Positions 50,521 through 60,889 of a DNA stretch of 64,000 bases are shown here, piece by piece (the stretch's first letter is position 1; each line of letters opens with the position of its first letter). Position numbers and translations under genes: made by a program. The stretch covers positions 1 through 64,000 of the forward strand of contig CAINDG010000008.1 of assembly GCA_903847315.1 (NCBI GenBank), written 5' to 3'. The notes under the pieces are model-generated. The model ran no database searches and was not told the DNA's origin. It saw only the letters and a program-made list of their open reading frames with translations. The stretch is from an uncultured Planctomycetota bacterium. Lineage in GTDB: Bacteria > Planctomycetota > Phycisphaerae > Sedimentisphaerales > UBA12454.

Positions 50521-52290
50521 ATGAGCAAAAACTTTTTGATGTTTTGTGGATTGTGTATTTTACTTAGCCCGCTTATTGTTAAGGGGCAATCTTCGGTTGA
50601 AGACGATTGGAATGATTTTCTACATTATACAGTCATAGGGCGATTCGACCTTGCATCTGGTTTCGCACAGAAGATTATCGACAGCAACTCCGATCCCGTG
50701 ACCCTGTTGAAATTAAGCGAGGACAACCCTCGAGGCTACGCAATTCTTGTACGTGTCAGCTCAAACAATCCTGAGATAGCCCCCCTTGCGACAAAGATTC
50801 TTGATATCATTGAAAAGGGACGTCTTGTTCGCCGAACCAACCCTGAAATCATAACGGAAGAAATCAAAAGGCTCAACAGCACTGTTCGCGGCAAATATAC
50901 CGCCATAGAGAGACTCCGCAACGCAGGCGAATATTCGATACCCTATATGCTCGACGCTTTGGCGGACGAACAAAGAAAAGAGGAATTCGCCAATATCACC
51001 TCCGCCCTGCCGGAAGTAGGACGAGCTGCGATAAGACCTCTGACAGCGGCGCTCGCGATGGACAACACGGCAGTAAAAGCTGAAATTATAAAAGCTCTGG
51101 GCAAAATCGGCTATCCGGAGTCGCTTGGGTATCTCAAATACATCGCCGAGAACGATAGTTCCGAACAGCTCCGAAATCTTGCGGTTGCGTCAATAAACCA
51201 GATAGACTCGGCAAATGCCGGCAAAACCGCGGCAGAACTGTTCTTCCAAACAGCGGAAAATTACTATTATAAGGCAGATTCTCTTGCACCGATTTCCGAT
51301 GGAAATAGCGCAAATATATGGTTTTGGGATAAACAGGCCGCTCGGCTGGTTCGCCTGCAGGTCAAAAAGACATATTTTTATGAGCTTATGACAATGCGGT
51401 GCTGCGAATGGGCATTGCGAGCCGACAAGGATTTCGGTGGAGCCATCTCACTGTGGCTGTCAGCCTTTTTCCGAACAGACGGCAAGAGCATCGAATATCC
51501 TGAATACTTCGGCAAAGGTCACGCCGATGCTATGACTTACGCGACAACCGCGGGGCCGGAATATCTCCATGGAGTTCTCGAACGGGCGGTGAAAGACAAC
51601 GATAGCGTTATAGCACTGGGAGCAGTCGAGGCTTTGGCCAAAAATGCCGGCGAAAAATCTCTTATGTACAGACTGCAAACTTCACAGCCGCTTATCGAGG
51701 CTTTATCCTTCAACGACAGGTCTGTCAGGTACAGCGCCGCGATAGCACTGACAATGGCGGAGCCTGCTGAAAAGTTTACCGAAAGCGAACTGGTTGTAAA
51801 TAATTTGGCTGAGGCGATTACCGCACAGGCGGACGCAAACTGGCCGAAGAACACTGCTGATAACTATGCGATTCGTTCGGCCCAGGCAATGCTGAAATCA
51901 GCTGAATCACGAAACACCGCTATTAATCTTTCCGGCGCTTTAGAAGCAATAATAAAGACGACAGAAGACAAGCGGGATGAAATGAAAATATTTGCCTGCC
52001 AGATACTGGCGTATATGTCGAGCCCTGACGCTCAAAGGGCTATCGCTAATGCAGCCTTAAACAAGGACAATCCAATTGATATCCGAATTTCGAGTTTTGA
52101 AGCTTTGGCAATATCCGCAAAAGTTAATGCTAACCAACTGCTTGACAGTCAGATAGACCAGATTTACCAGCTTGTAGAATCGCGGGAAATCAAACAGGAA
52201 CTGCGGTCATCGGCGGCTGCGGCCTTTGGTGCGCTGAATCTGCCGAGCAGACGGGTTAAAGACCTGATTCTCGACCAGTCGAAAATGTAA
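50521..52290 (+). CDS. Exported HEAT-repeat protein
   Basis: The 589-residue protein has a signal peptide (~1-21, ending near VKGQSS). Repeats of the HEAT type cover much of the rest, for example YMLDALADEQRKEEFANI, AIRPLTAALAMDNTAVKAEI, ALGKIGYPESLGYL and SVRYSAAIALTMAEP. It is probably a periplasmic scaffold. I chose the ATG at 50521 because GGAG lies 9 nt upstream; an in-frame TTG at 50494 lacks support. It is followed by a small unknown gene and a beta-propeller gene on the same strand. Confidence 0.85.
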   Translation: MSKNFLMFCGLCILLSPLIVKGQSSVEDDWNDFLHYTVIGRFDLASGFAQKIIDSNSDPVTLLKLSEDNPRGYAILVRVSSNNPEIAPLATKILDIIEKGRLVRRTNPEIITEEIKRLNSTVRGKYTAIERLRNAGEYSIPYMLDALADEQRKEEFANITSALPEVGRAAIRPLTAALAMDNTAVKAEIIKALGKIGYPESLGYLKYIAENDSSEQLRNLAVASINQIDSANAGKTAAELFFQTAENYYYKADSLAPISDGNSANIWFWDKQAARLVRLQVKKTYFYELMTMRCCEWALRADKDFGGAISLWLSAFFRTDGKSIEYPEYFGKGHADAMTYATTAGPEYLHGVLERAVKDNDSVIALGAVEALAKNAGEKSLMYRLQTSQPLIEALSFNDRSVRYSAAIALTMAEPAEKFTESELVVNNLAEAITAQADANWPKNTADNYAIRSAQAMLKSAESRNTAINLSGALEAIIKTTEDKRDEMKIFACQILAYMSSPDAQRAIANAALNKDNPIDIRISSFEALAISAKVNANQLLDSQIDQIYQLVESREIKQELRSSAAAAFGALNLPSRRVKDLILDQSKM

Positions 52291-52457
52291 CTGTCGAAGT
52301 TGTTTGATTTTTGAGATGCGAATATTGTTTAAGTTCTTAACAATCAAACTCTTAGCATACGCAGGACACACTATTTAAATAGTTGCAGTATAATTTGTTT
52401 TTGATTGAAAATTGCCTGTTTTTCCTGTAATATATTGCCTATAGCGAGGTGCCTGTT

Positions 52458-52757
52458 ATGGCTAAAATTACCGAAAAAGACGGTAGAATTGACGAGAAAA
52501 AGCGTAAAACCGCAGTGGCGGATTTCGTCAGAGGTCTTTCGGCAGAACACAAAATGCTGATAGTTCTCAAAAGCCAGCTTTACGGCGGCAAATGGGAACC
52601 TATGTATCAGGATTTGAAAAACCGGCTGGAAGGCAAGCCATATATTTTTAAACTGGCAAACCGCATTAACGACGACATAGAAAGAATCGAACAGATGCGG
52701 CAATTCGAACAGCAGCATCACGTTGACCTGTGCGATTATGTCGATTCCGTAGAATAA
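52458..52757 (+). CDS. Conserved small soluble protein
   Basis: The 99-residue charged, helical protein begins MAKITEKDGRIDEKKRKTAV and has no motif that I can name. GAGGT lies 7 nt before the ATG at 52458. It is located between the HEAT and PQQ-like genes and may be co-transcribed with the latter. The function is unknown. Confidence 0.75.
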   Translation: MAKITEKDGRIDEKKRKTAVADFVRGLSAEHKMLIVLKSQLYGGKWEPMYQDLKNRLEGKPYIFKLANRINDDIERIEQMRQFEQQHHVDLCDYVDSVE

Positions 52758-52807
52758 TTATACAATCTTTTATAACCCCGCCCCAGGCGGATAAATTTTA
52801 ATGGAGA

Positions 52808-53908
52808 ATGACATTGAGAAACTTTTGTTTGAGCTGGTCGTTTGTTTTGGTTTTTTTAACAATTTCACCTCTAAAATCCAATGCGGTTGTAACTGAAAAG
52901 CTGCTCAATCAGGCAAATCTTGCGACGGTCTGGCAGAGTGCGATAGCCTTAAATCCGGCCGGCCAGACAAGTCCCCAGGAGAAGGTTCAGAGAATAACCG
53001 TACTCGGCGATTATCTGTATATATTAACCGACGGCAATTATTTGTTCTGCCTGAACAGGAATACAGGTCAGCTGCAGTTTGGCGATTCTGTCGCGACGCC
53101 GAGGCTGCCTGTTTCCGAGCCGGCAGATTATAATAATATCGCGTATATAATCGCCGCCAATAAGCTGGTAGCGATAGACCCCAAGCAAGGCACAATGCTT
53201 TACAGTAAAAAAATACCATTTTTAGTATCCTCAGCAGCGGCAGCGGCTAATTCGTCATATTTTTATTTTGCCGGGGCGGACAGACTTTTACACATAGCAA
53301 ACCTGAAGGATGTAAGGGAAGTTTTCAAGGCAAGCGCAGATAAGGTTTCGGATGTTACAAGCGTCATTGCCACGGATAGTTTTGTGTTTTTTGCCACCGA
53401 CGGCGGCGATGTAATATGTATGACTGCCGGCGGACCGAAAAAAAAATGGCAGATGAACGCTGATGGCGCAATTACGGCGCCTTTGGTGAAAAACGGCGGC
53501 TGGATTTATACAAGCAGCAAAGACACGAACCTTTATAAACTCGATGCCAAAAACGGCAAAATGAAGTGGAAGTTCCGTGCCGGTTCCGCCCTGCTCACGT
53601 CAGCGAGAGCTGCTGAAAATGCCGTTTATCAATACGCCCAGGGCAAAGGTCTTTACGCGGTTGATGCAAACAGCGGAAAACAATTATGGCTTTTAGCCGA
53701 AGGCGTTGACCTGCTGGCACAGGACGGCAATACTGCTTATGTCTTCGATAAAAATAATATGTGTATCGCTATGGACAATAAAGAGGCTAAAAAGATTTAT
53801 ACAATTAATTTCGCCTCTGTAACGAGTTTTGCAAGCAATGTATATGATTCAAGCATATATATTATGGAAGACAAAAACATCTCGTGCGTTAAACCCATCA
53901 GGAAATAG
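52808..53908 (+). CDS. Exported PQQ-like beta-propeller protein
   Basis: The 366-residue protein has a signal peptide (~1-25). The rest is an eight-bladed-type PQQ/BamB-like beta propeller; blades show LYILTDGNYLFCLNRNTGQL, LVAIDPKQGTMLYSKKIPF, LYKLDAKNGKMKWKFRAGS and LYAVDANSGKQLWLL. It likely binds other envelope proteins rather than PQQ. The start is uncertain: the ATG at 52808 is only one base after GGAGA, while a TTG two codons later has better spacing. Confidence 0.87.
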   Translation: MTLRNFCLSWSFVLVFLTISPLKSNAVVTEKLLNQANLATVWQSAIALNPAGQTSPQEKVQRITVLGDYLYILTDGNYLFCLNRNTGQLQFGDSVATPRLPVSEPADYNNIAYIIAANKLVAIDPKQGTMLYSKKIPFLVSSAAAAANSSYFYFAGADRLLHIANLKDVREVFKASADKVSDVTSVIATDSFVFFATDGGDVICMTAGGPKKKWQMNADGAITAPLVKNGGWIYTSSKDTNLYKLDAKNGKMKWKFRAGSALLTSARAAENAVYQYAQGKGLYAVDANSGKQLWLLAEGVDLLAQDGNTAYVFDKNNMCIAMDNKEAKKIYTINFASVTSFASNVYDSSIYIMEDKNISCVKPIRK

Positions 53909-53940
53909 AACAGGCAACTTCAGGGAGCAGAACGAATCAA

Positions 53941-55551
53941 ATGGATGTGAAAATCAAGACAGCACTTATCAGTGTATCGGACAAAGCAGGTATTGTTGAT
54001 TTCGCAAAAAATCTTTCCGCAATGGGCGTTAAAATCATCAGCACCGGCGGAACGGCAAAGGCACTTGCGCAGGCCGGCGTTAACGTGGTCAGTATAGATT
54101 CCGTAACCGGTTTTCCCGAAATGATGGATGGCAGAGTAAAGACGCTCCATCCTAAAATTCACGGCGCCCTGCTCGGCGTAAGAGACAACAGCGAACATCA
54201 GGCAGCGATGAAAAAGCACGGCATAGAGCCGATTGATATGGTTTGCATTAATCTTTATCCATTCGAACAAACTGTCGCAAAGCCCGATTGTAAATTCGAG
54301 GATGCGATTGAAAATATAGACATCGGTGGGCCGAGTATGGTTCGCTCAGCGTCGAAAAATCATAAATTTGTTGCTGTCGTTACGAATCCTGCCCAATACG
54401 ATGAAATTATTTCTGAAATGAAAAATAATAAAGGCTGCATCAGCCAGAAGACCAGAAGCAATCTTGCGAGAATAGCGTTTGGCCTGACGGCAAGCTACGA
54501 TACAGCAATTTCAAAGTATCTTAATCAGCAGGCCGGCGTAAGGTATCCTGAAAGAATAAGCATTTCGCTTGCCAAGATAATGGAGCTTCGCTATGGCGAA
54601 AATCCGCATCAGAGGGGTGCGTTTTATAAGCTGCCTGCAAATAATGAAACGAGCGTTTCTTCCGCCAGTATTATGGAAGATGAGACGCAGATAAGCTTCA
54701 ATAATCTGCTCGACGTAAACGCGGCATTTGAACTGGTAAAAGAATTTTCAGAGCCTGCCGCGGTAGTCGTAAAACACCTCAATCCCTGCGGCTGTGCGAT
54801 TGATAACGATATTCATAAGGCATATCAGAAGGCTTATGAAACCGATGTCGTCAGCGCATTCGGCGGAATAGTCGCCCTTAACAGGAAGGTCGATAAAGCC
54901 CTTGCGACAACCATAATGGAATCCTATTCGCTTTTCGGCAAAGCCAAAGGCGCAGGCGGATTTTTCGCAGAAGTTATAATCGCACCGGGTTTTGATAAAG
55001 ACGCCATTGAAACCATAAGGACATTAAAGCCGTGGGGCAAGAGAGTAAGATTAATGTCAACCGCCCCAATCGACAGGACGAAAATCGACAACAGTGAATT
55101 CGATATACGCTGCATCATCGGCGGTCTGCTTTTGCAGGATAGAGACCTCATCGGCTGGGAGCCGGCGTTGCTGACTTATCCGACAAAGGTAAAACCGAAC
55201 AAAGAACAACTTGAAGATTTGCGGATTGCCTGGATTTGCGCAAAACACGTCAAGAGCAATACGATAACGCTGGTAAAAGACAGGAAACTAATCGGCGTCG
55301 GCGCAGGCCAGATGAACCGCGTCGAATCAGGACAGTTAGCATTCAAACACGCAGGCGCAGAAACAAAAGGTTCCGCGATGGGTTCTGACGCGTTTTTCCC
55401 GTTTCCGGATAACGTCGAAAACGCCGCGAAGGCGGGCGTTGCCTGTATAATTCAGCCCGGCGGGTCAAAGAAGGACGATGAGGTTATCGCCGCTGCAGAT
55501 AAATACGGAATTGCGATGGTCTTTACCGGCAAACGGCATTTTAAACACTAA
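53941..55551 (+). CDS. purH: Bifunctional AICAR transformylase/IMP cyclohydrolase
   Basis: The 536-residue enzyme makes the last two steps to IMP in purine synthesis. The N-terminal cyclohydrolase has ALISVSDKAGIVDFAK, ISTGGTAKAL, GGRVKTLHPKIHGALLG-like DGRVKTLHPKIHGALLG and INLYPFEQT. The C-terminal transformylase has RYGENPHQRGAFY, the catalytic KHLNPCG and QPGGSKKDDEVI near the end. It is complete and of normal length. The gene is preceded by the beta-propeller gene by 32 bp and followed by mprF by 30 bp. Confidence 0.97.
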   Translation: MDVKIKTALISVSDKAGIVDFAKNLSAMGVKIISTGGTAKALAQAGVNVVSIDSVTGFPEMMDGRVKTLHPKIHGALLGVRDNSEHQAAMKKHGIEPIDMVCINLYPFEQTVAKPDCKFEDAIENIDIGGPSMVRSASKNHKFVAVVTNPAQYDEIISEMKNNKGCISQKTRSNLARIAFGLTASYDTAISKYLNQQAGVRYPERISISLAKIMELRYGENPHQRGAFYKLPANNETSVSSASIMEDETQISFNNLLDVNAAFELVKEFSEPAAVVVKHLNPCGCAIDNDIHKAYQKAYETDVVSAFGGIVALNRKVDKALATTIMESYSLFGKAKGAGGFFAEVIIAPGFDKDAIETIRTLKPWGKRVRLMSTAPIDRTKIDNSEFDIRCIIGGLLLQDRDLIGWEPALLTYPTKVKPNKEQLEDLRIAWICAKHVKSNTITLVKDRKLIGVGAGQMNRVESGQLAFKHAGAETKGSAMGSDAFFPFPDNVENAAKAGVACIIQPGGSKKDDEVIAAADKYGIAMVFTGKRHFKH

Positions 55552-55581
55552 TACGGGTTTTTTATAGCCTAAGTTGATATT

Positions 55582-58137
55582 GTGAAAAAAATTTTACGCA
55601 ATATAAGTCCATTCATTAGCGCAATCCTTTTTGGGGTTGCCCTGCTTGTAATTCATCACAAGCTCAGGCTGTACCATTATCGTGATATTGTAAACGAAAT
55701 ATCACAAAAGCCCCTGCTGCCGCTGATGGCGGCGGTGCTGCTGACCTTTCTGGATTACTTCATTTTGACAGGCTATGATACTTTGGCTCTTCGCTATATC
55801 GGTCAGCTTCTGAAATATCCACAGATAGCTTTTGCATCGTTTATAGGTTATGCCTTCGGCCATAACGCGACAGTTGTAGGCGGCACCGCCGCTCGATACA
55901 GAATTTATTCTTCACTGGGGATAGGCATTGTTGATGTCGGCAGGCTCGTAATTTTCAATAGTCTGACATTCTGGCTTGGCTTTTTATTTACGGGAGGATT
56001 ATTTTTCCTGTTCCTGCCTGAACCTGTACCTCTGCCCGAATCAGTTCATCTGCCTTTCGGCTCAGTGCGGTCGATAGGCGTTATTTTTCTGATTCTTATT
56101 TTAGCATACATAACAATCGCCCTTTTTGTAAAAAAATCCCTGAAGATAAAACAGTGGGAATTCAAGATGCCGACGCCGCAGGTTTGTCTTGGTCAGATTA
56201 CAATTTCGTGCGTAGATTGGCTTGTGGCCGCCGGTGTTCTGTATATGCTGCTGCCCCCGCTGGCAGGATTAACTTATATGAAGTTCGTGGGTATTTTTTT
56301 GCTGGCACAGGTCATTGGACTTGCAAGCTCCGTTCCGGGAGGATTAGGAGTATTTGAAACTGTTATTCTGCTGCTGCTTTCGGATTTTGAAGCTGATGCC
56401 GCTATTACCGCTTCTGTTATATTATACCGGTTGATTTATTATCTGCTGCCATTGTCAGTTGCTTCTGTTATGCTCGGCAGTCATGAATTATTATCAAACA
56501 GGCAAAAGGTAAAAAAATACAGTCTTGTTTTAGGCCGGCTTAGCACAGCACTTGTCCCCCAGATATTCAGTCTTACTATCTTTCTCGCGGGTGTTGTTTT
56601 ACTCGTTTCAGGCGCCCTTCCATCCGAGAAAAGCCGTTTGGAAATATTGAGAGATTTTCTGCCGCTTCCTGCGATAGAACTGTCACACTTTTTGGGTAGC
56701 ATTGTTGGTGCAGGGCTTTTTATTTTGGCTCGCGGCCTGCAGAAAAGAATTAACGCAGCCTATCATTTCACTATCATATTGCTTACAGCGGGCATAGTGT
56801 TTTCACTGCTTAAAGGGCTCGATTACGAGGAAGCGATTATTTTGACCGTTATGCTTGGGGCTCTAATACCCTGCAAAAAAGAATTTTACAGGAAGGCATC
56901 GCTGCTTACAGAGCCGTTTTCAGCAATGTGGGTTGTCTCGATAATCGCAGTGGTGGCTTGTTCATTCTGGCTCGGCATGTTTTCTCATAAGCATATTAAA
57001 TACTCAAATGAATTGTGGTGGCGTTTTACCTTCTCTGGTGGCGCGCCAAGGTTCTTAAGAGCTACGACGGCTGCCGTGATTTTCCTGTTATTCTATTTCT
57101 TTTCAAGAATTCTTAAACCCAAAGGCAAAGCTGCCATTGCCCGCCGGGACGACGACAATCCGGAAAAGATTTTGCCGATTGTTCAGGCTTGTCCCAAAAC
57201 TTATGCCTGGCTTGCCCTGCTTGGCGATAAAAGATTTTTATTTAACGAGGCCGGCGATACATTCATTATGTATGCCGTACAGGGCCGAAGCTGGGTTGCA
57301 CTGGGAGACCCCGTCGGACCGCAGGATCAATGGCGGGATATTATATGGGATTTCAGGGAGTTGTGCGATAAATACGACGGCTGGCCTATCTTTTATCAGG
57401 TGGAAAAGACGCATCTTGACTTATATGTTGAACTGGGAATGAATTTTCTCAAACTCGGAGAAGAAGCTATCGTTGATATTCAGAATTTCTCGCTCGAAGG
57501 CAGTATTCACAGGAATCTGCGCAATACCCATAATAAAATGACAAAAGAAAACTTTACCTTCTCGATAATTCCGCAGCAGGATGTACCGGGTGCTATGCCC
57601 CTGCTCGAGGAAGTATCTAATCAATGGCTGGCGGAAAAGAAAACGAGAGAAAAACGATTCTCTCTGGGTTTTTTCAATCCGGAGTATCTGGCCAGAACAC
57701 CTGTTGCAATTGTTAAAAAGGACGACAAAATTATTGCCTTTGCCAACATTTTGGCCGGCAGCCAAAAAGATGAATTGTCGATCGACTTGATGCGTTTTCT
57801 GCCGGATAGTCCGGACGGAATAATGGACTATCTTTTCACGGAACTGCTTGGCTGGGGAAAACAGGAAGGCTTCCGCTCTTTTAATTTTGGTATGGCTCCC
57901 CTGTCAGGACTTGAGAACAGACCTCTTGCTCCTTTATGGATGCAGACCGGCGCTTATCTATTTAAATACGGCGAGAATTTCTATAATTTCCAGGGCCTGC
58001 AGCAATACAAGGAAAAATTCAAGCCCGACTGGCAGCCAAGATATCTTGCCTGTCCTAAAGGATTTATTGTACCAAGAGTACTGACAAATATAGCCGCTCT
58101 TATTTCAGGCGGTATAACCGGCATCGTTAAAAAATAG
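55582..58137 (+). CDS. mprF: Phosphatidylglycerol lysyltransferase-like protein MprF
   Basis: The 851-residue protein has ~12-14 membrane helices in an N-terminal flippase region (UPF0104-like; GHNATVVGGTAARYRIYS, SSVPGGLGVFETVILL) and a C-terminal soluble aminoacyltransferase domain (DUF2156; ~540-830) with WVALGDPVGP, FYQVEKTHLDLYVELGM and FGMAPLSGLENRPLAPLW. MprF adds lysine or another amino acid from tRNA to phosphatidylglycerol and flips the lipid, making the membrane less anionic. The amino acid used cannot be told. The start is GTG at 55582. Confidence 0.93.
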   Translation: MKKILRNISPFISAILFGVALLVIHHKLRLYHYRDIVNEISQKPLLPLMAAVLLTFLDYFILTGYDTLALRYIGQLLKYPQIAFASFIGYAFGHNATVVGGTAARYRIYSSLGIGIVDVGRLVIFNSLTFWLGFLFTGGLFFLFLPEPVPLPESVHLPFGSVRSIGVIFLILILAYITIALFVKKSLKIKQWEFKMPTPQVCLGQITISCVDWLVAAGVLYMLLPPLAGLTYMKFVGIFLLAQVIGLASSVPGGLGVFETVILLLLSDFEADAAITASVILYRLIYYLLPLSVASVMLGSHELLSNRQKVKKYSLVLGRLSTALVPQIFSLTIFLAGVVLLVSGALPSEKSRLEILRDFLPLPAIELSHFLGSIVGAGLFILARGLQKRINAAYHFTIILLTAGIVFSLLKGLDYEEAIILTVMLGALIPCKKEFYRKASLLTEPFSAMWVVSIIAVVACSFWLGMFSHKHIKYSNELWWRFTFSGGAPRFLRATTAAVIFLLFYFFSRILKPKGKAAIARRDDDNPEKILPIVQACPKTYAWLALLGDKRFLFNEAGDTFIMYAVQGRSWVALGDPVGPQDQWRDIIWDFRELCDKYDGWPIFYQVEKTHLDLYVELGMNFLKLGEEAIVDIQNFSLEGSIHRNLRNTHNKMTKENFTFSIIPQQDVPGAMPLLEEVSNQWLAEKKTREKRFSLGFFNPEYLARTPVAIVKKDDKIIAFANILAGSQKDELSIDLMRFLPDSPDGIMDYLFTELLGWGKQEGFRSFNFGMAPLSGLENRPLAPLWMQTGAYLFKYGENFYNFQGLQQYKEKFKPDWQPRYLACPKGFIVPRVLTNIAALISGGITGIVKK

Positions 58138-58195
58138 AAAATTAATATCCTCATAAATACCCTTAAAACGTCCTTTAAGTCAACAGAGGTTTTAT

Positions 58196-58224
58196 TTGAC
58201 AAAATAGCATAAATAACATAGAGT
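58196..58224 (+). promoter_or_regulatory. Candidate promoter of the PfkB kinase gene
   Basis: TTGACA (58196-58201) is 17 nt from TAGAGT (58219-58224), about 50 nt before the ATG at 58275. Confidence 0.4.
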
Positions 58225-58274
58225 TGATGGATTATTCGTTAATGATTCTTTAAGATTGTTTATGGAGGTTTGCT

Positions 58275-59354
58275 ATGAGTAAGTTAGTTGTGCCCCAAAA
58301 AGGCGCTTTGGATTTCTTATCTCTCGGTGCGGTAGTATGCCGATTGGACCCCGGAATTATTCCATTCCATAAGGCGACCAACTTTCAGGTTCACGTCAGC
58401 GGAGGCGAGTATAACGTTGCTGCTAATCTGTCGGACTGCTTCGAGCTGAATACGGGTATCGCTACGGCGATGGTGAAGTATCGTCTCGGCCGATTGATTC
58501 AGGAACGAGTAAGAGCAATGGGCGTAAAGCCGTTTTACGTCTGGTTCGAGCGCGACGGCGTTCAGGGGCCGAATATGGCACTGGTTTACAGCGACCGCGC
58601 ATTAGGCGTACGTACGCCGGAAGTGGATTATAACCGCGCTATCGAAGCGGCTGCGCAGCTCAAGCCGGGCGATTTAAACTGGGCGGAAATTTTTAAGGAT
58701 GGCGTTCGATGGTTCCACAGCGGCGGAATATTCGCTGCCCTGTCGGAAACGACCTCAGAACTAATCATTGAAGCTATGAAATACGCCAAGTCCAAAGGCG
58801 CAGTTACCAGCTTTGATATTAACTACCGCGCTAAATTGTGGAAGTTCCGCGGCGGACAAAAGAAAGCAGTAGAGATACTGCGGCGGATTGTGGAAAACGT
58901 CGATGTTCTGGTCGGCAATGAAGCGGATATGCAGGACGGTCTTGGAATAAAAGGACCCGACGTTGTTAAACAGTCCAAACTCGACCCTTCGGTTTTTGTC
59001 GCTGTGATTGGCGAAGTTGTAAAGCAGTTTCCGAATGTAAAAGCGGTTGCCACAACGCTCCGCGAAGAGCATTCCACTAATCACCACACATGGAGTTCAG
59101 TGGCCTGGGTTGACGGCAAGGTTTATCAGGCTCCGACCTGCGAACTTAATGTTTACGATAGAGTCGGCGGCGGCGACGGTTTCGCATCAGGATTTTTCTA
59201 TGGCTTGCTCACCGGCAGGTCTCCTGAAGAGGCGGTAAAGCTCGGCTGGGCACATGGCGCTCTGCTTACCACTACGCCGGGCGATACGACAATGGTGACT
59301 CTCGAACAGGTTGAGAACTTTATTAAAGGTTCTCGCGGCCGTATCCAGCGGTAG
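58275..59354 (+). CDS. PfkB-family sugar kinase, probably 2-keto-3-deoxygluconate kinase
   Basis: The 359-residue protein is a ribokinase-fold kinase. It has the N-terminal sugar-binding motif VSGGEYNVAANLSD, a central NYRAKLW, and the catalytic VGGGDGFASGFFYGLL with the base Asp. The pattern SFDINYRAKLW resembles KDG kinases, which make KDPG in uronate/pectin breakdown; fructokinase is an alternative. GTTTATGGAGG precedes the ATG. The neighbouring gnd and LarA-like genes fit a sugar-acid pathway. A terminator follows. Confidence 0.85.
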   Translation: MSKLVVPQKGALDFLSLGAVVCRLDPGIIPFHKATNFQVHVSGGEYNVAANLSDCFELNTGIATAMVKYRLGRLIQERVRAMGVKPFYVWFERDGVQGPNMALVYSDRALGVRTPEVDYNRAIEAAAQLKPGDLNWAEIFKDGVRWFHSGGIFAALSETTSELIIEAMKYAKSKGAVTSFDINYRAKLWKFRGGQKKAVEILRRIVENVDVLVGNEADMQDGLGIKGPDVVKQSKLDPSVFVAVIGEVVKQFPNVKAVATTLREEHSTNHHTWSSVAWVDGKVYQAPTCELNVYDRVGGGDGFASGFFYGLLTGRSPEEAVKLGWAHGALLTTTPGDTTMVTLEQVENFIKGSRGRIQR

Positions 59355-59383
59355 GAAATTCTTAAGTCAGAATAATAAAAAAG

Positions 59384-59411
59384 CCCTGATGAAATATCAG
59401 GGTTTTTTTTT
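59384..59411. terminator. Bidirectional intrinsic terminator
   Basis: CCCTGAT-GAAAT-ATCAGGG (59384-59402) is followed by a run of nine T, and preceded by A-rich sequence for the other strand. It separates the convergent kinase and gnd genes. Confidence 0.85.
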
Positions 59412-59427
59412 GTTTCCCGAGATTTTT

Positions 59428-60888
59428 TTATGCGATATAGGTAGAGGCGCTTGTATTGCCGCCGCGGCCTGTCCAATTTGTATGGAAAAATTGTTTGCGA
59501 GGTTTGTCAACTCTTTCGTAAGTATGAGCGCCGAAATAATCTCGCTGAGCCTGCAGCAGATTTGCCGGCAGTCTTTCGCAGCGATAACCGTCATAATAAG
59601 CCAGAGCTGAGCAAATGGTCGGCATCGGTATGCCCATATCAACGGCGGCCCTGACGACTCTTCTCCATGAACTTTGTGCTTTTTTGACCGCGCTTTTGAA
59701 GAATGGGTCGAGCAACAGGTTCACTTGATTTGGATTTTTCGTGAAAGCGTCTTTTATCTTGCCCAGAAATGCCGAGCGGATAATACAGCCGCCTCGCCAC
59801 ATAAGAGCGATTCCGCCGTAGTTGAGATTCCAGCCGGATTCCTTTGCGACAGATCTCATAAGCTGATAGCCCTGAGCGTAACTTACGATTTTAGAAGCGT
59901 AAAGTGCCTTTCGCAAATCTTCAATCATTTTTGCTTTGTCGCCTTTGAACTGTTTTGCGGGGCCGGCAAGAATTTTTGACGCTTCGACTCGTTCTTCCTT
60001 CATCGCCGACAGGCATCTTGCAAAAACGGCTTCGCCTATGAGTGTCAGCGGCTGGCCGGCATCAAGAGCAGCGATAGCAGTCCATTTTCCGGTGCCTTTC
60101 TGCCCTGCTGTATCGAGAATTAAATCGACAACCTCATTGCCCTGTTCATCTTTATATCCAAGGATATCACGGGTGATTTCGATAAGGTATGAATCAAGCT
60201 CGCCTTTGTTCCACTCGGCAAGAACGCTGTTCATTTCAGTGTTTGTCATACCGAGACCCTGCTTCATCATTTGATAGGTTTCGCAAATCATCTGCATATC
60301 GCCGTATTCGATGCCGTTATGCACCATTTTAACGAAATGACCTGCGCCATTTTCGCCGACCCATTCGCAGCAGGGTTCGCCCTTATCGGTATGAGCGGAG
60401 ATTTTCTGGAATATCGGTTTTACAGAAGGCCATGCAGCAGGCGAGCCGCCGGGCATAATCGATGGGCCGGTCAAAGCGCCTTCTTCGCCGCCTGAAACGC
60501 CGGTGCCGATATAAAGTTTGCCTTTGCTTTCGACATATTTCGTTCTTCTTGTCGTATCCGGGAAATGGCTGTTTCCGCCATCGATGATAATGTCGCCGTT
60601 TTCAAGATGTGGCAGCACCATTTCGATAAAATCATCAACCGCTTGTCCCGCTTTTACCATCAGCATTACCTTGCGAGGCGTCTTAAGATTTGCGCAAAGC
60701 TCCTGGATGGAATGACAGCCGATTATATTTTTGCCCTTCGCCCTGCCCTTAATAAAATCATCGACCTTTGAAACGGTACGATTAAAGCAGGCGACTGTAA
60801 AGCCTTTGCTTTCCATATTGAGAATGAGATTTTCACCCATTACAGCAAGACCAATAAGACCTATATCCGCTTTTCCTGCATTTGTCAT
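59428..60888 (-). CDS. gnd: 6-phosphogluconate dehydrogenase (decarboxylating)
   Basis: The 486-residue enzyme oxidises 6-phosphogluconate to ribulose-5-phosphate with NADP+. The NADP-binding loop is GLAVMGENLILNMESKGF with NRT following. The catalytic region has VSGGEEGALTGPSIMPGG, then GAGHFVKMVHNGIEYGDM with the catalytic Lys and Glu. The C-terminal tail RGGNTSASTYIA closes the active site of the partner subunit. The length is normal for the long form. Its ribosome site GAAAGGATG lies within the last codons of the HNH gene, 1 bp upstream. Confidence 0.96.
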   Translation of the reverse strand: MTNAGKADIGLIGLAVMGENLILNMESKGFTVACFNRTVSKVDDFIKGRAKGKNIIGCHSIQELCANLKTPRKVMLMVKAGQAVDDFIEMVLPHLENGDIIIDGGNSHFPDTTRRTKYVESKGKLYIGTGVSGGEEGALTGPSIMPGGSPAAWPSVKPIFQKISAHTDKGEPCCEWVGENGAGHFVKMVHNGIEYGDMQMICETYQMMKQGLGMTNTEMNSVLAEWNKGELDSYLIEITRDILGYKDEQGNEVVDLILDTAGQKGTGKWTAIAALDAGQPLTLIGEAVFARCLSAMKEERVEASKILAGPAKQFKGDKAKMIEDLRKALYASKIVSYAQGYQLMRSVAKESGWNLNYGGIALMWRGGCIIRSAFLGKIKDAFTKNPNQVNLLLDPFFKSAVKKAQSSWRRVVRAAVDMGIPMPTICSALAYYDGYRCERLPANLLQAQRDYFGAHTYERVDKPRKQFFHTNWTGRGGNTSASTYIA

Positions 60889-60889
60889 T